A DNA stretch of 64,000 bases, taken from assembly GCA_014654775.1 (NCBI GenBank), contig JACVZW010000059.1, forward strand, positions 50,341 through 114,340. Reading direction: 5' to 3'. The position numbers were made by a program, and so were the translations under genes. The notes beneath the pieces were generated by a model. It worked only from the letters and a program-made list of their open reading frames with translations, did no database searches and had not been told where the DNA came from. This document shows, piece after piece, positions 7,735 to 16,609 of the stretch (positions within the stretch are counted from its first letter, which is position 1; every line of letters starts with the position of its first letter). Source of the stretch: Paracoccaceae bacterium. Its GTDB lineage: Bacteria; Pseudomonadota; Alphaproteobacteria; Rhodobacterales; Rhodobacteraceae.

Positions 7735-8955
7735 TTATTCGGCGGCGATGCGGCTTGCGCTGCGGGCGCTGCGCTGCACGGCGCGGGCGACGGGTTCGGC
7801 ATAGACTTCCTGCGCGGCGGCGACGCCCGATCCAAAGCGGATCTGTGCGCCAGCGGCGGCAAGGCACAGCTCGGCGATGGAGATGGCCGAGAGGCACATG
7901 CCTTCGTTCAGGTCGCCCAGATGGCCGATACGGAAGACCTTGCCGTTCAGCGGCCCGAGGCCCGCCCCGAAAGAGCAGTTGTAACGGTCATAGGCGATGC
8001 GGATCACGTCACGCGCATCCACGCCCTGCGGCACGCGGATCGCGCTGACCGTGTCGGAGTAGAGTGAGGGGTGTTCGGCGCACAGCTCCATCCCCCAAGC
8101 GGCGACGGCATTGCGCACGCCGGTCGCAAGGCGGCGGTGGCGGGCGAAGATGTTCTCCATCCCCTCGTCCAGCATGCGGTCCAGCGCCTTGCGCAGGCCG
8201 TGGAACAGGGGAACCGGGGGCGTGTAGGGGAAGTAGCCGGTGGCGTTGACGCGGGCCATGTCGGCGAAGTCGAAATAGGCGCGGCGCATCGTGGCGGTTT
8301 CGGCCATCGCCATCGCCTTGGCCGAGACGCCGATCATGCCCAGACCGGCGGGCAGCATGAAGCCCTTTTGGCTGCCCGTGACGGCAAGGTCGACGCCCCA
8401 TTCATCCATGCGGAAGTCGATGGAGCCGATGGAGGACACGCCGTCTACGAACAGCAGCGCGTCGTGGAAGGATTCGTCCAGCGCGCGCCGAACCTGCGCC
8501 ACGTCGGAGGTCACGCCCGTCGCGGTTTCGTTGTGCGTCACGAAGACGGCCTTGATCTTGCCGTGGCGGTCATTGCCAAGGATGCGGGCGAATTCATTCG
8601 CCGGCGTGCCTGCGCCCCAAGCCAGATCGACGATTTCCACATCGAGGCCCAGTTTCACGGCCATATCGGCCCAGAGCAGCGAGAACTGGCCGTGACGCGC
8701 CATCAGCACCTTGTCGCCCGGGTTCAGCGTGTTGGTGATCGCCGCTTCCCAGCAGCCGGTGCCCGATCCGGGGAACATCATCACGGTGCCGGTCTCGGTT
8801 TTGAAAACCTTTTTCATATCAGCGAAGAGGTTCAGGGTCAGATCGCCGAAGTCCGGGGCGCGATGGTCCTGCATGGGGACGATCATCGCCTGACGCACCG
8901 CCTCTGGCACATTGGTGGGGCCGGGGATGTAAAGGTGCTGGGTTCCGGTCTTCAT
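7735..8955 (-). CDS. sgaA: Serine-glyoxylate aminotransferase
   Basis: 406 residues from the ATG at 8955, which has a strong AGGGAGGA ribosome site; the ORF track start at 9180 is too far upstream. PLP-dependent class V aminotransferase: the Schiff-base lysine is in TGSQKGFMLPAGLG, with HNETATGV and FVDGVSSIGS in the cofactor pocket. It converts serine plus glyoxylate to hydroxypyruvate plus glycine. It is the first gene of the leftward C1 operon, so glyoxylate released by the adjacent malyl-CoA lyase is its direct substrate. Confidence 0.94.
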   Translation of the reverse strand: MKTGTQHLYIPGPTNVPEAVRQAMIVPMQDHRAPDFGDLTLNLFADMKKVFKTETGTVMMFPGSGTGCWEAAITNTLNPGDKVLMARHGQFSLLWADMAVKLGLDVEIVDLAWGAGTPANEFARILGNDRHGKIKAVFVTHNETATGVTSDVAQVRRALDESFHDALLFVDGVSSIGSIDFRMDEWGVDLAVTGSQKGFMLPAGLGMIGVSAKAMAMAETATMRRAYFDFADMARVNATGYFPYTPPVPLFHGLRKALDRMLDEGMENIFARHRRLATGVRNAVAAWGMELCAEHPSLYSDTVSAIRVPQGVDARDVIRIAYDRYNCSFGAGLGPLNGKVFRIGHLGDLNEGMCLSAISIAELCLAAAGAQIRFGSGVAAAQEVYAEPVARAVQRSARSASRIAAE

Positions 8956-9055
8956 TGGGGTCCTCCCTGACGTTTCGCCTGTTCTGTTGAGAGGAGAGAT
9001 GCCACCGAGATCGATTCCGGCAAACCGAAAGCGGGTCCTGCTGTGAATGCGAGAA

Positions 9056-9087
9056 TTTACAAACGGTGTAATTTGTAATATTGTAAA
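9056..9087. promoter_or_regulatory. AT-rich inverted-repeat operator candidate between sgaA and the ScfR-type regulator
   Basis: TTTACAAA (9056-9063), TTTGTAA (9072-9078) and TTGTAAA (9081-9087) form overlapping inverted and direct repeats in an otherwise GC-rich region. They lie about 100 bases upstream of sgaA and 31 bases before the regulator ATG. The ScfR member PccR is reported to bind repeated TTTGCAAA-like palindromes; these boxes resemble that with T for C. Autoregulation plus control of sgaA is inferred. Confidence 0.5.
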
Positions 9088-9117
9088 CATGACGAAGCCG
9101 GGAATGTGTGCGACGGT

Positions 9118-10515
9118 ATGCAGAAAACCTTCATCGGCCCGCATCTGCGGCGCCTGCGGATCGAACGGGGCGAAACCCAAGGCGCCATGGCCAAGGCGCT
9201 GGGCATCAGCCCCTCTTACGTCAACCTTCTGGAAAACAATGAAAGATCAGTTTCCGTCTCGGTCCTGCTGCGGCTGTTCGATGTCTATGGGGTCGATTGG
9301 CGGGAAATCGCGGATGAGGACGGGACCAGCCAGCTTGCCGATCTGCGGGCGGTGATGCAGGACCCGCTGTTTGCGGAAACCCGCCCAGACCTTGCCCAGA
9401 TGCGCGCGGCTTTGGTGCATTCGCCCGGGCTGGCGGCGTCGTTTCTGCGCCTGCACAGTGCCTATCAGGCGGCGACGGACCAGCTTTTGGCGCTGACCGA
9501 AGGGGAGGCGCCGCAAATCCTGTCAACGCCCGAGGCGGCGGTGCACAATGAATTCCGCAAGCATCGGAACCATTTCCGCGAGTTGGAAGAGGCGGCGGAA
9601 GGCTTCTGGGGCAGCGCCGCGGTGGAGCCGGATGAGATCTATGTCGCGCTCAAGCGGCGATTGCGCGGACGGGTGGGTGTCACCGTGCGGCTGGTGCGGG
9701 TGGAGGATCTGCCCGACACGCTGCGCCAATATGACGAAGGGCGGCGCGAAATCCTGCTGTCCGAGGCGCTGGATCACACCAACCGCATCTTCCAACTGGT
9801 GCATATGGCGGGGCTTTTGGAGCAGCGCGCGCTGCTGGACAGCCTCGTGGCGCGGTCGGGCATCACCGATCCGCGCGGCGTGGCGCGGCTGCGGGTGGAA
9901 CTGGCAAACTATTTCGCGGCGGCCGTGCTCATGCCCTATGAGGCCTTCATGGCCGAGGCGCGGGCGACGAAATACGACCTCGATCATATCGCCACGCGCT
10001 TTGGCGTCAGTTTCGAACAGGCCTGCCACCGGGCGACGACGCTGCAGCGGGAAGGGGCGCTGGGCGTGCCGTTCTTCTTTCTGCGCATCGACAAGGGCGG
10101 GAACGTCACCAAGCGGTTCAATGCGACGGGGTTCCATCTGGCCGAACATGGCGGGGCCTGTCCGCGGCTGGATGTGCACACCAGCTTCCGCACGCCGGGG
10201 CGGATCGTGCCGCAATTCGTGGAGATGCCGGACAAGTCGCAATTCTTCGTCTTTTCCCGCACGGTGGATCGCCCGACTTGGGCGCGGCATGCGCAGGACA
10301 ACCGGCTGGCCGTGGCGATGGGCTGCGCGATCGAACACGCGCCCGAAATCGGCTATGCCGAGGCCTTTTCGGTAACGGGCGCGCGGATGACACCGGTGGG
10401 GATCAACTGCCGCATCTGCCCAAGGTCGGGCTGCGACCAGCGGGCGCATCAGGCGGTGGTGCTGTCCCAGCCCGTGGATGAAAAGCGCCGGGGCGCGACG
10501 CGGTTCGAGGTGTGA
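9118..10515 (+). CDS. ScfR-type (short-chain acyl-CoA responsive) XRE transcriptional regulator
   Basis: 465 residues from the ATG at 9118 (MQKTFIGPHL); the track's GTG at 9106 only adds four residues. The N-terminal HTH (about 6-60: RRLRIERGETQGAMAKALGIS..YVNLLENNERSVS) is followed by an IrrE/M78-like middle region (FQLVHMAGLLEQ, LRVELANYFAAAVLMPYEAF) and a C-terminal domain with GINCRICPRSGCDQRA cysteines. This is the layout of RamB/PccR/MccR regulators that sense acyl-CoAs. It is divergent from sgaA, so I infer control of the malyl-CoA/serine-cycle operon. No pcc or icl gene is near to suggest the usual targets. Confidence 0.85.
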   Translation: MQKTFIGPHLRRLRIERGETQGAMAKALGISPSYVNLLENNERSVSVSVLLRLFDVYGVDWREIADEDGTSQLADLRAVMQDPLFAETRPDLAQMRAALVHSPGLAASFLRLHSAYQAATDQLLALTEGEAPQILSTPEAAVHNEFRKHRNHFRELEEAAEGFWGSAAVEPDEIYVALKRRLRGRVGVTVRLVRVEDLPDTLRQYDEGRREILLSEALDHTNRIFQLVHMAGLLEQRALLDSLVARSGITDPRGVARLRVELANYFAAAVLMPYEAFMAEARATKYDLDHIATRFGVSFEQACHRATTLQREGALGVPFFFLRIDKGGNVTKRFNATGFHLAEHGGACPRLDVHTSFRTPGRIVPQFVEMPDKSQFFVFSRTVDRPTWARHAQDNRLAVAMGCAIEHAPEIGYAEAFSVTGARMTPVGINCRICPRSGCDQRAHQAVVLSQPVDEKRRGATRFEV

Positions 10516-10516
10516 G

Positions 10517-10599
10517 GTCCCCCCTCCCCGACCCTCCCCCGGTTCGGGGGAGGGAGACACTCCCCTCCCCGGACCGGGGAGGGGTTGGGGGAGGGGGAC
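10517..10599. repeat. Nested CCCTCCCC/GGGGAGGG palindrome block between convergent genes
   Basis: Two perfect hairpins, CCCTCCCCCG-gtt-CGGGGGAGGG (10532-10554) and CCCCTCCCCGG-a-CCGGGGAGGGG (10562-10584), are enclosed by near-complementary outer arms (GTCCCCCC.. and ..GGGGGAC). The unit could form a branched structure. It fills the gap between the convergent regulator and plsC and may terminate both. It looks like a REP-type element. Confidence 0.6.
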
Positions 10600-10624
10600 T
10601 TCGATATCAGGAAGGGGGCCTTGA

Positions 10625-11365
10625 TCAGGCCGCCTTGGCGTAGGTGAAGCCCGCCTCGGCCATCAGGGCATCCGAGGCGGTTTCAACCACCTGCTCCAGT
10701 TCTGCCATGAAATCCGCGACGGAGCGGCCCGGCGGGATGGCGGGCAGGAATTCCACCACCGCCAGCCCCGGCTTGCGATAGATGCCGTGGCGCGGCCAGA
10801 ACACGCCCACATTGGTGGCCGCCGGGATGCAGGGCTGCGTGATCTGCTGGTAAAGAAGCCCCGTGCCCACCTTGTAGGGCATGGGCTTGCCAGGGGCGAC
10901 GCGGGTGCCCTGCGGATAGATGATCAACTGTCCCGGCACGGCGGAGCCTGCGGCGACGGCCTTCTTCATCTCGGCAATGGCGCGGCCCTTCTTGCCGCGA
11001 TCCACTGGAATGCAGCCGATCCGCCACGCGTAAAAGCCAAGAAGGGGCGTCCAGCGCAACTCCTTCTTCATGATGAATTTCGGGCGGCGGACGACGGAAC
11101 AGATCAGGATGATGTCGAAGAAACTTTGATGCTTGGAGGCGATCAGAACCTCGCCCTCGGGCACTTGCCCGCGAATCTCGGACCGCAGGCCGATCATCAG
11201 ATGCGCCGTCAGCCGCACATAGCGGCAATAGGCGTGGATGCCCGCCCATGCGCCGTTGCGGCTGAGGATGGCATAGGGGGCATAGGCGAAGGCGTAGATC
11301 ACCATCGCCAGATACATCTGGATGATGAACAGAAGCGACATCAGCCAGCGCAGCGCATAGGTCAT
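10625..11365 (-). CDS. plsC: 1-acyl-sn-glycerol-3-phosphate acyltransferase
   Basis: 246 residues from the ATG at 11365, which overlaps the ftsX stop (ATGA). One or two N-terminal membrane helices, then the acyltransferase H-x4-D motif in KHQSFFDIIL, the substrate-binding YPQGTR, and VGVFWPRHG. It acylates lysophosphatidate to phosphatidate at the inner membrane during phospholipid synthesis. Translational coupling to ftsEX joins division and lipid synthesis genes in one transcript. Confidence 0.92.
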   Translation of the reverse strand: MTYALRWLMSLLFIIQMYLAMVIYAFAYAPYAILSRNGAWAGIHAYCRYVRLTAHLMIGLRSEIRGQVPEGEVLIASKHQSFFDIILICSVVRRPKFIMKKELRWTPLLGFYAWRIGCIPVDRGKKGRAIAEMKKAVAAGSAVPGQLIIYPQGTRVAPGKPMPYKVGTGLLYQQITQPCIPAATNVGVFWPRHGIYRKPGLAVVEFLPAIPPGRSVADFMAELEQVVETASDALMAEAGFTYAKAA

Positions 11366-12258
11366 GGCAGTTCCCGAAGCTTGCGGAAGGCCGCGGCCCC
11401 CGTGGCCAGCAGCGCGACAAGCGCCGCGACCGGGGGTAGCAGAAGCGGCAGCAGCCATCCAGCCCCCTGAAAGCCAAGGCCGGTAAGGAAGCCGCCCGCC
11501 TCATCCACCGGGGGCAGCAGGGCGATGCCGATCATCCCCGCCGCTGCACCGACCGCGGAACCGGCCAGCGCGCGCAGGGTGAAGCGGCGTACGAAGGCGG
11601 CGGCGATATAGTCGTCCTGCGCGCCCACCACCCGCAGCACGCGGATCACCTGCGCATTGGCGGCAAGGGCTGCATTGGCGGCAAGCGTGATCATCGCGGC
11701 CATCGCCGCGCCGATCAGCACGATGGACAGTCCGCCCAGCAGGTTCAGCCGCGCGGCAGCCGTGGCCAGCGGTCGGCGCCAGCGGGTGTGATCATCCAGC
11801 ACGGCCCCCGGTGCCTCGGCCAGAAGGCGCTGGCGGAGACCTTCGCCATCATAGCCTTCGGGGGCTTCGGTCACCTCCACCAGACGGGGCAGCGGCAGGG
11901 CGTCGACGGGAAGGTCGGGGCCGAACCACGGGGTCAGAAGGGCGCGCTGTTCGTCATCCGTCAGGGCGCGGGCTTCTGCGATGCCCGGGGTGGTGCGCAG
12001 CACTTCCAGAACGGCGGCGGTTTGCGCCGCCATCTGGTCGGGCGGGGCGCTGATGCGGATGGTCGCCGTGCGCGACAGCGCATCGGACCAGCGGTCGGAC
12101 AACCGGTCAGCGGCCATCGACAGGGCAAGGGCGAAGACGGCAAGGAAGGTCATCGCCCCGGCGGTGAAGCCCGTCAGCCATGCGGTATGGCCGGTGGGCG
12201 GGACCACGCGGTCGGCCTGCCGGTCGGGGGTGAGGAAGAGGCGGAGGCGGTCGATCAC
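11362..12258 (-). CDS. ftsX: FtsX-like division permease
   Basis: 298 residues. It starts at GTG 12258, overlapping the ftsE stop (GTGA). Topology fits FtsX: one helix near residues 30-50, a periplasmic domain, then three helices in the C-terminal half (around 173-195, 225-245, 265-290). The periplasmic loop in this family recruits or activates envelope amidase regulators. With FtsE it forms an ABC-type complex at the septum. Confidence 0.88.
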   Translation of the reverse strand: MIDRLRLFLTPDRQADRVVPPTGHTAWLTGFTAGAMTFLAVFALALSMAADRLSDRWSDALSRTATIRISAPPDQMAAQTAAVLEVLRTTPGIAEARALTDDEQRALLTPWFGPDLPVDALPLPRLVEVTEAPEGYDGEGLRQRLLAEAPGAVLDDHTRWRRPLATAAARLNLLGGLSIVLIGAAMAAMITLAANAALAANAQVIRVLRVVGAQDDYIAAAFVRRFTLRALAGSAVGAAAGMIGIALLPPVDEAGGFLTGLGFQGAGWLLPLLLPPVAALVALLATGAAAFRKLRELP

Positions 12259-12926
12259 AGGTCGGCCCCCGCAAGCTGGATTCGGCGGTTGCGGATGCGC
12301 AGCACGCGCGCGGCGACCTGATTTTTCGCGGTGCGGATCAGGTTCATGTCATGGGTGGCAACGAGGATGGTCTTGCCCATCTTGTTCAACTCCACCAGCA
12401 GGGTCAGAAGGCGCAGCGACATCTCCCAGTCAAGGTTGCCGGTCGGCTCATCCGCAAGGATCACGTCGGGGCCCATGATGACGGCCCGCGCCAGCGCCGC
12501 GCGCTGGCGTTCCCCGCCTGAAAGCTGCGGTGGCAGGGCATCGGCCAGTTGGCCGAGGCCCACCCAAGCGAGAAGGTCGGTTAGGTCGCGCGGATCGCCC
12601 GCCCGCCCCGATACGGTCAGCGGCAACGAGACATTGGCCGCCATCGGCAGATGATCAAGGAACTGCACATCCTGATGCACCACCCCGATCCGCCGCCGCG
12701 TGCGGGCGACATCATCGCGGGTCAGGCTGCGAACATCGCGGTCGAAGATCGTCACGCGTCCCGCGGTGGCCTGCAACTCGGCATAGGCCAGTTTCAGGAA
12801 TGTCGTCTTGCCCGCGCCGGAGGGTCCGGTCAGAAAATGAAAAGATCCTGGGGCAAGGCGCAGGGTGACCTCAGAAAGAAGCTCTCCCCCGCCGTAATTA
12901 TAGGCGACGTTGTCGAAGGCGATCAC
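12255..12926 (-). CDS. ftsE: Cell division ATP-binding protein FtsE
   Basis: 223 residues, usual FtsE size. Walker A GPSGAGKTT near residue 35, ABC signature LSGGERQRAAL, Walker B VILADEPTGNLD and the switch histidine in LVATHDMN. It powers the FtsEX complex. First gene of ftsE-ftsX-plsC; the 190-base gap to the divergent MJ0042 gene should hold both promoters. Confidence 0.93.
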   Translation of the reverse strand: MIAFDNVAYNYGGGELLSEVTLRLAPGSFHFLTGPSGAGKTTFLKLAYAELQATAGRVTIFDRDVRSLTRDDVARTRRRIGVVHQDVQFLDHLPMAANVSLPLTVSGRAGDPRDLTDLLAWVGLGQLADALPPQLSGGERQRAALARAVIMGPDVILADEPTGNLDWEMSLRLLTLLVELNKMGKTILVATHDMNLIRTAKNQVAARVLRIRNRRIQLAGADL

Positions 12927-13116
12927 GAGTATTCACTGCCCCTTGCTTGCGGGCCCTTGCCTGCGCAGGCAGCATTGCCCAAGGTGGCGGCGGTTGCAAT
13001 GCGGGCTGACTGGCGGTTGTGGTGCCGGTGGGTTGGTGTCATCTTGCGGCGACGGTGGGTCTTGCGGCGAAAGCCGGGGCTGATCTGGGGCTTGGGTGAA
13101 CTTGGGGTAGTGGCGA

Positions 13117-14034
13117 ATGCGGCTCATCTGTCCGAACTGCGACGCGGAATACGAGGTGGAGGATTCCGCCATTCCGGATACCGGGCGGGACGTGCAATGT
13201 TCGAATTGCGGTCATGCCTGGTTCCAGCTTCCGCCTGAGATCGAACTGGCGCTGGAGCAGGAAGACGAACTTTTCGGTCAGGCGGCAGCTGCCGACCCGG
13301 CCATGGCCGGACCTGTTGCCGCGCCCGAACCGATGCGGGACCCCGCACCCGCGCAGGAGGACGCAGAGGCGGTGCTGGCCGCCGCCCTGAAGGCCGATCC
13401 GCCCAAGGCCGCGTCGGCTGGCCCCGTGCCCTCCGATCCGCCGCGTCGGACGCTGGACGACAATCTGATGACAATCCTGCGCGAAGAGGCCGAGCGGGAG
13501 GCCGCCGCGCGCCGCAGCGAGGGCAGCGCGATCGAGACGCAGCCTGATCTGGGCCTTGCCGCGCCGCCCGCCCCGCCGCCCTCGGCCCCCCCGGCGGGCG
13601 GAGGTCTGGCCGGTGCTGCGCGCCGGATCGCACAGATGCAGGGGATCGATCCCGATGCTGCGCCCGCCGCCCCGCCGCGCCCCGCCGCGCGGCGCGATCT
13701 GTTGCCGGACATCGAAGAGATCAACTCCTCGCTCAAGGGCAACGAGGCCCCGGTCGAGACTTGGGACGAGGATCGCCCCGGTGCCGCCGCCGCCGCCGAG
13801 GCGCGCGGCTTCCGCAGCGGTTTCGCGCTGGCGCTGTTCGCTGCGGTGATCTTGCTGGCGGCCTATGTCGCCGCGCCGCAGATCAAGGCGCAGATTCCCG
13901 CGCTGGCCGGAGGTCTGGATGCCTATGTTGCCGGGGTGGACGGGCTTCGCCTGTGGCTTGATGGCGCGATGCGCGCGGCCACCGACCTGCTGCGCGGCAT
14001 GACCGCCAGCGAGGGGGGCGTGGCGGGCGGCTAA
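13117..14034 (+). CDS. MJ0042-type zinc-ribbon membrane protein
   Basis: 305 residues. The N-terminal zinc ribbon has cysteines at 5, 8, 28 and 31 (CPNC..CSNC), matching the MJ0042 finger of Rhodobacteraceae and other alphaproteobacteria. A long Ala/Pro-rich linker follows, then one membrane helix around residues 228-248 (FALALFAAVILLAAYVAAP) and a short C-terminal tail. The function is not known; its position beside ftsEX is conserved as I recall it. Convergent with the TIGR02302 gene. Confidence 0.8.
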   Translation: MRLICPNCDAEYEVEDSAIPDTGRDVQCSNCGHAWFQLPPEIELALEQEDELFGQAAAADPAMAGPVAAPEPMRDPAPAQEDAEAVLAAALKADPPKAASAGPVPSDPPRRTLDDNLMTILREEAEREAAARRSEGSAIETQPDLGLAAPPAPPPSAPPAGGGLAGAARRIAQMQGIDPDAAPAAPPRPAARRDLLPDIEEINSSLKGNEAPVETWDEDRPGAAAAAEARGFRSGFALALFAAVILLAAYVAAPQIKAQIPALAGGLDAYVAGVDGLRLWLDGAMRAATDLLRGMTASEGGVAGG

Positions 14035-14047
14035 GGCCGCCCCAGCC

Positions 14048-16564
14048 CTAAAACTGATCCAAGAGGCGGCGCAGGTAATCCCTTTCGCTTTCGGGTCGGG
14101 CCTGTTCGCCAGACCGGCGGCGGATTTCGTCAAGGATATCCTGCGCGCGGCGATAGACATCCTCGCCCTGCAGCATGTTGCGGTCCGATCCGATGCGGGC
14201 CGAATTGCCCGGTTCGCGCCCAAGCGGATCGCGCTGGCCATTGGGATCGGCCTGCCCGAATTCCTGCCCGCGTTCGGCATCGCCCTGCTGCTGCTGTTCC
14301 TCGGCCATCGCATCGCCGAATTGCCGCATGCCGTCGCGCATGGCTTCCATCGCCTCGGCCTGCCGATCCAGCGCGCCGGGAAGATCGCCGTCGCGCAGCG
14401 CCTCTTCCGCCTCTTCCATCGCGCGGCCTGCACGATCCAACTGGCGACGGCCCTCTTCGCCCGCCTCGCTGCCATCGCCCGGAAGCTGGCCACCCTGCAG
14501 CCGGCCCAGACGATCGCGCAATTCCTGCTGGCGTTCGGCAAGGCTCCGCCCTTCGCCTTCGCCTTGACCTTCGCCTTCGCCCTGCTGGCCTTCGCCTTGC
14601 TGCTGGCCGGGCTGCTGGCCGTCATTGCCCTCTTGCCCGTCCTGCAGATCGCGGAAGGCATCGTCCGACAGGCCCTGCTGGCCACGCAGCGTATCCTGCA
14701 ATTCGCGCATGGCCTGCTGACCCGGGCCACCCTGCCCTTGCCCCTGCCCTTCGCCCTGCGCGACCTGCATGTTCTCCATCAACTGGCGCAGCATCTCCAT
14801 CAATTCCTGCGCCTCGGCCATGCGGCCCTCTTCCATCAGGCGCTGCAATTCATCCAGCATCTGCTGCAGCTGGTCGCCCGACATCTCCATCCCTTCCATG
14901 TTCTGGGAAAGCTGGCTGTCAGGATTGCGCTCTGCCTCTTCGGCCAGTTCGCGCATGTAATCGTTCAGCGCCTCGCGCAGTTCCTGCATCAGTTGTTCGA
15001 TTTCGGACGGATCGGCCCCGTTCCGCATCGCTTCGTCCAAACGATCCTGCGCGCGGCGCAGGCGTTCCATCGCCGAGGCGAGATCGCCTTCCTCCACCAG
15101 AAGGGCGATTTCCCACAGTTCGGCGGCGATGGCATCGCGCGCATCGGGCGATAGACTGGCCTGCTGCGCCTCCAGATCCCGCATTAGGACCCGCAGACGT
15201 AGATAGGCGCGCTGGTTGCGGATCAGGTCTTCGGGGCGGTGAGTGACGGCCTTCAGGACCTGCGCGGCGCGGGGCGCATTGGCGCGGGTCCACAGAAGAT
15301 CGCGCCGCATCTCGATCAGGGCGGCGGCGAGGGGATCGAAAAAGCGCTTGGCGGGCAGGGTCAGGCGCACGGGTTCGGCGCTGCCCTCTTGCCCTGCGGC
15401 ATCGTCCACGGTGAAGGTCATGGCGACAGGCAGATTGGCGAAGGGATGCTGCGACAGATCGTCGACCAGCGTCTCGGCAATCTGAGCGCGGTCGCCCGTC
15501 ATCGGCATGGGCAGGTCAAGCACGACGGGTTCGCGCGGTTCGGGGTCTGCCGCAAGGCCAAAGCGGCGGTCCACGGCGGGCAGATCCAGCGCAATGCTGA
15601 CCCGGCCCGAGGCCACGCCGTAATCATCCGTCGCGGCGAATTCCATGGTGAATTGGCCGTCGCCTTCGCGTTCGGCGCTTTCGGCAGGGGTGACGGCGGG
15701 GGCCATATCGGGCGTGGCGATGAACCGCCATGTCCGCCCGCCGGGGCCGCCCACCGTCACCTCGCCGCTGCGTTCCAGCGTGAAGTCGTGCAGCGGGTCC
15801 GAGGCGGGGGGCACATCCGTCCCCGTCCGGCCCGACACGGTTTCCGACAGCGTAAGCTCGCCCACCTCGCCATATAGGCGGAATTGCAGCCGCGTGCCCA
15901 CAGGCAGGTCGAGGCTGCCCTCGGCAATGTCGTTCAGATAGAGCGACGGCTTGCCCGTATAGGCGGGCGGCTGCGCCCAGCCTTCCCAAGCCGGGCCTGC
16001 CGCAAGCGCGTTCCCCGCACCGGGGGCCAGCGCCTCGACCGAGGTGACGCGCCAGAGCGAGCCGAAGATCATCGCCATGACGAAAGCCGTCAGCGCGACA
16101 TAGCGCAGCGCGAAAGGGTCGCGACGGGCGAGTTTCAGATCGGGTTCGACAGGGCGCGCGGTGGCGGCGCGGGCCGCCATGCGGGCGCGGTGCGCCTGCC
16201 AGACGGCGAGCGAGGCCGGATCATCCCCGCCGATCGCCTGCGTGTCGGTCAGGGCGGCGATGGGCTGGCCGGGCAGGCGGGAATCGAGACGCACCAGCGC
16301 CTCGGCCCGCGTCGGTCGGCGGAAGGCGCGCAGCCCGCGCCAAAGCGTCGCCAAAGCGGCGGCCAGCGCAAGAATCAACGCGAACCATGCCGCCTCTAGC
16401 GGCAGGTGATCCTGCAGGCCGAAGGACAGGGCCGAAAGGGCAATGAGCAGGACTGTCCAGAACGGCCAGAAGCAGCGCGCCAGCCGTTCTGCCCAAAGGC
16501 CCAGCAGCGTCAGCCGCAGTGGGCGGGATAGGGCCGAAAGGGTGCTGTCCTGATGCTGTGTCAT
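14048..16564 (-). CDS. TIGR02302 (DUF4175) family membrane protein
   Basis: 838 residues. Three hydrophobic segments in the first 180 residues, then an extracytoplasmic region, then a long charged C-terminal half rich in Glu, Gln and Met that is probably coiled coil (MEEGRMAEAQELMEMLRQLMENMQ). Two low-complexity Gly/Gln/Glu tracts (GQGQGQGGPGQQ; QGEGEGQGEGEG) lie around residues 610-670. This is the known alphaproteobacterial TIGR02302 layout, of unknown function, usually next to lysA as here. Confidence 0.85.
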   Translation of the reverse strand: MTQHQDSTLSALSRPLRLTLLGLWAERLARCFWPFWTVLLIALSALSFGLQDHLPLEAAWFALILALAAALATLWRGLRAFRRPTRAEALVRLDSRLPGQPIAALTDTQAIGGDDPASLAVWQAHRARMAARAATARPVEPDLKLARRDPFALRYVALTAFVMAMIFGSLWRVTSVEALAPGAGNALAAGPAWEGWAQPPAYTGKPSLYLNDIAEGSLDLPVGTRLQFRLYGEVGELTLSETVSGRTGTDVPPASDPLHDFTLERSGEVTVGGPGGRTWRFIATPDMAPAVTPAESAEREGDGQFTMEFAATDDYGVASGRVSIALDLPAVDRRFGLAADPEPREPVVLDLPMPMTGDRAQIAETLVDDLSQHPFANLPVAMTFTVDDAAGQEGSAEPVRLTLPAKRFFDPLAAALIEMRRDLLWTRANAPRAAQVLKAVTHRPEDLIRNQRAYLRLRVLMRDLEAQQASLSPDARDAIAAELWEIALLVEEGDLASAMERLRRAQDRLDEAMRNGADPSEIEQLMQELREALNDYMRELAEEAERNPDSQLSQNMEGMEMSGDQLQQMLDELQRLMEEGRMAEAQELMEMLRQLMENMQVAQGEGQGQGQGGPGQQAMRELQDTLRGQQGLSDDAFRDLQDGQEGNDGQQPGQQQGEGQQGEGEGQGEGEGRSLAERQQELRDRLGRLQGGQLPGDGSEAGEEGRRQLDRAGRAMEEAEEALRDGDLPGALDRQAEAMEAMRDGMRQFGDAMAEEQQQQGDAERGQEFGQADPNGQRDPLGREPGNSARIGSDRNMLQGEDVYRRAQDILDEIRRRSGEQARPESERDYLRRLLDQF

Positions 16565-16609
16565 CCGTTCGGGCGGGGCCTTTGTCGCGTCTGGCGCGGC
16601 AAGGCCGCC

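Noticed and set aside
13039-14730. 563-aa minus-strand ORF spanning the MJ0042 gene and the end of the TIGR02302 gene
   Set aside because: Shadow frame across two real genes, low-complexity composition.
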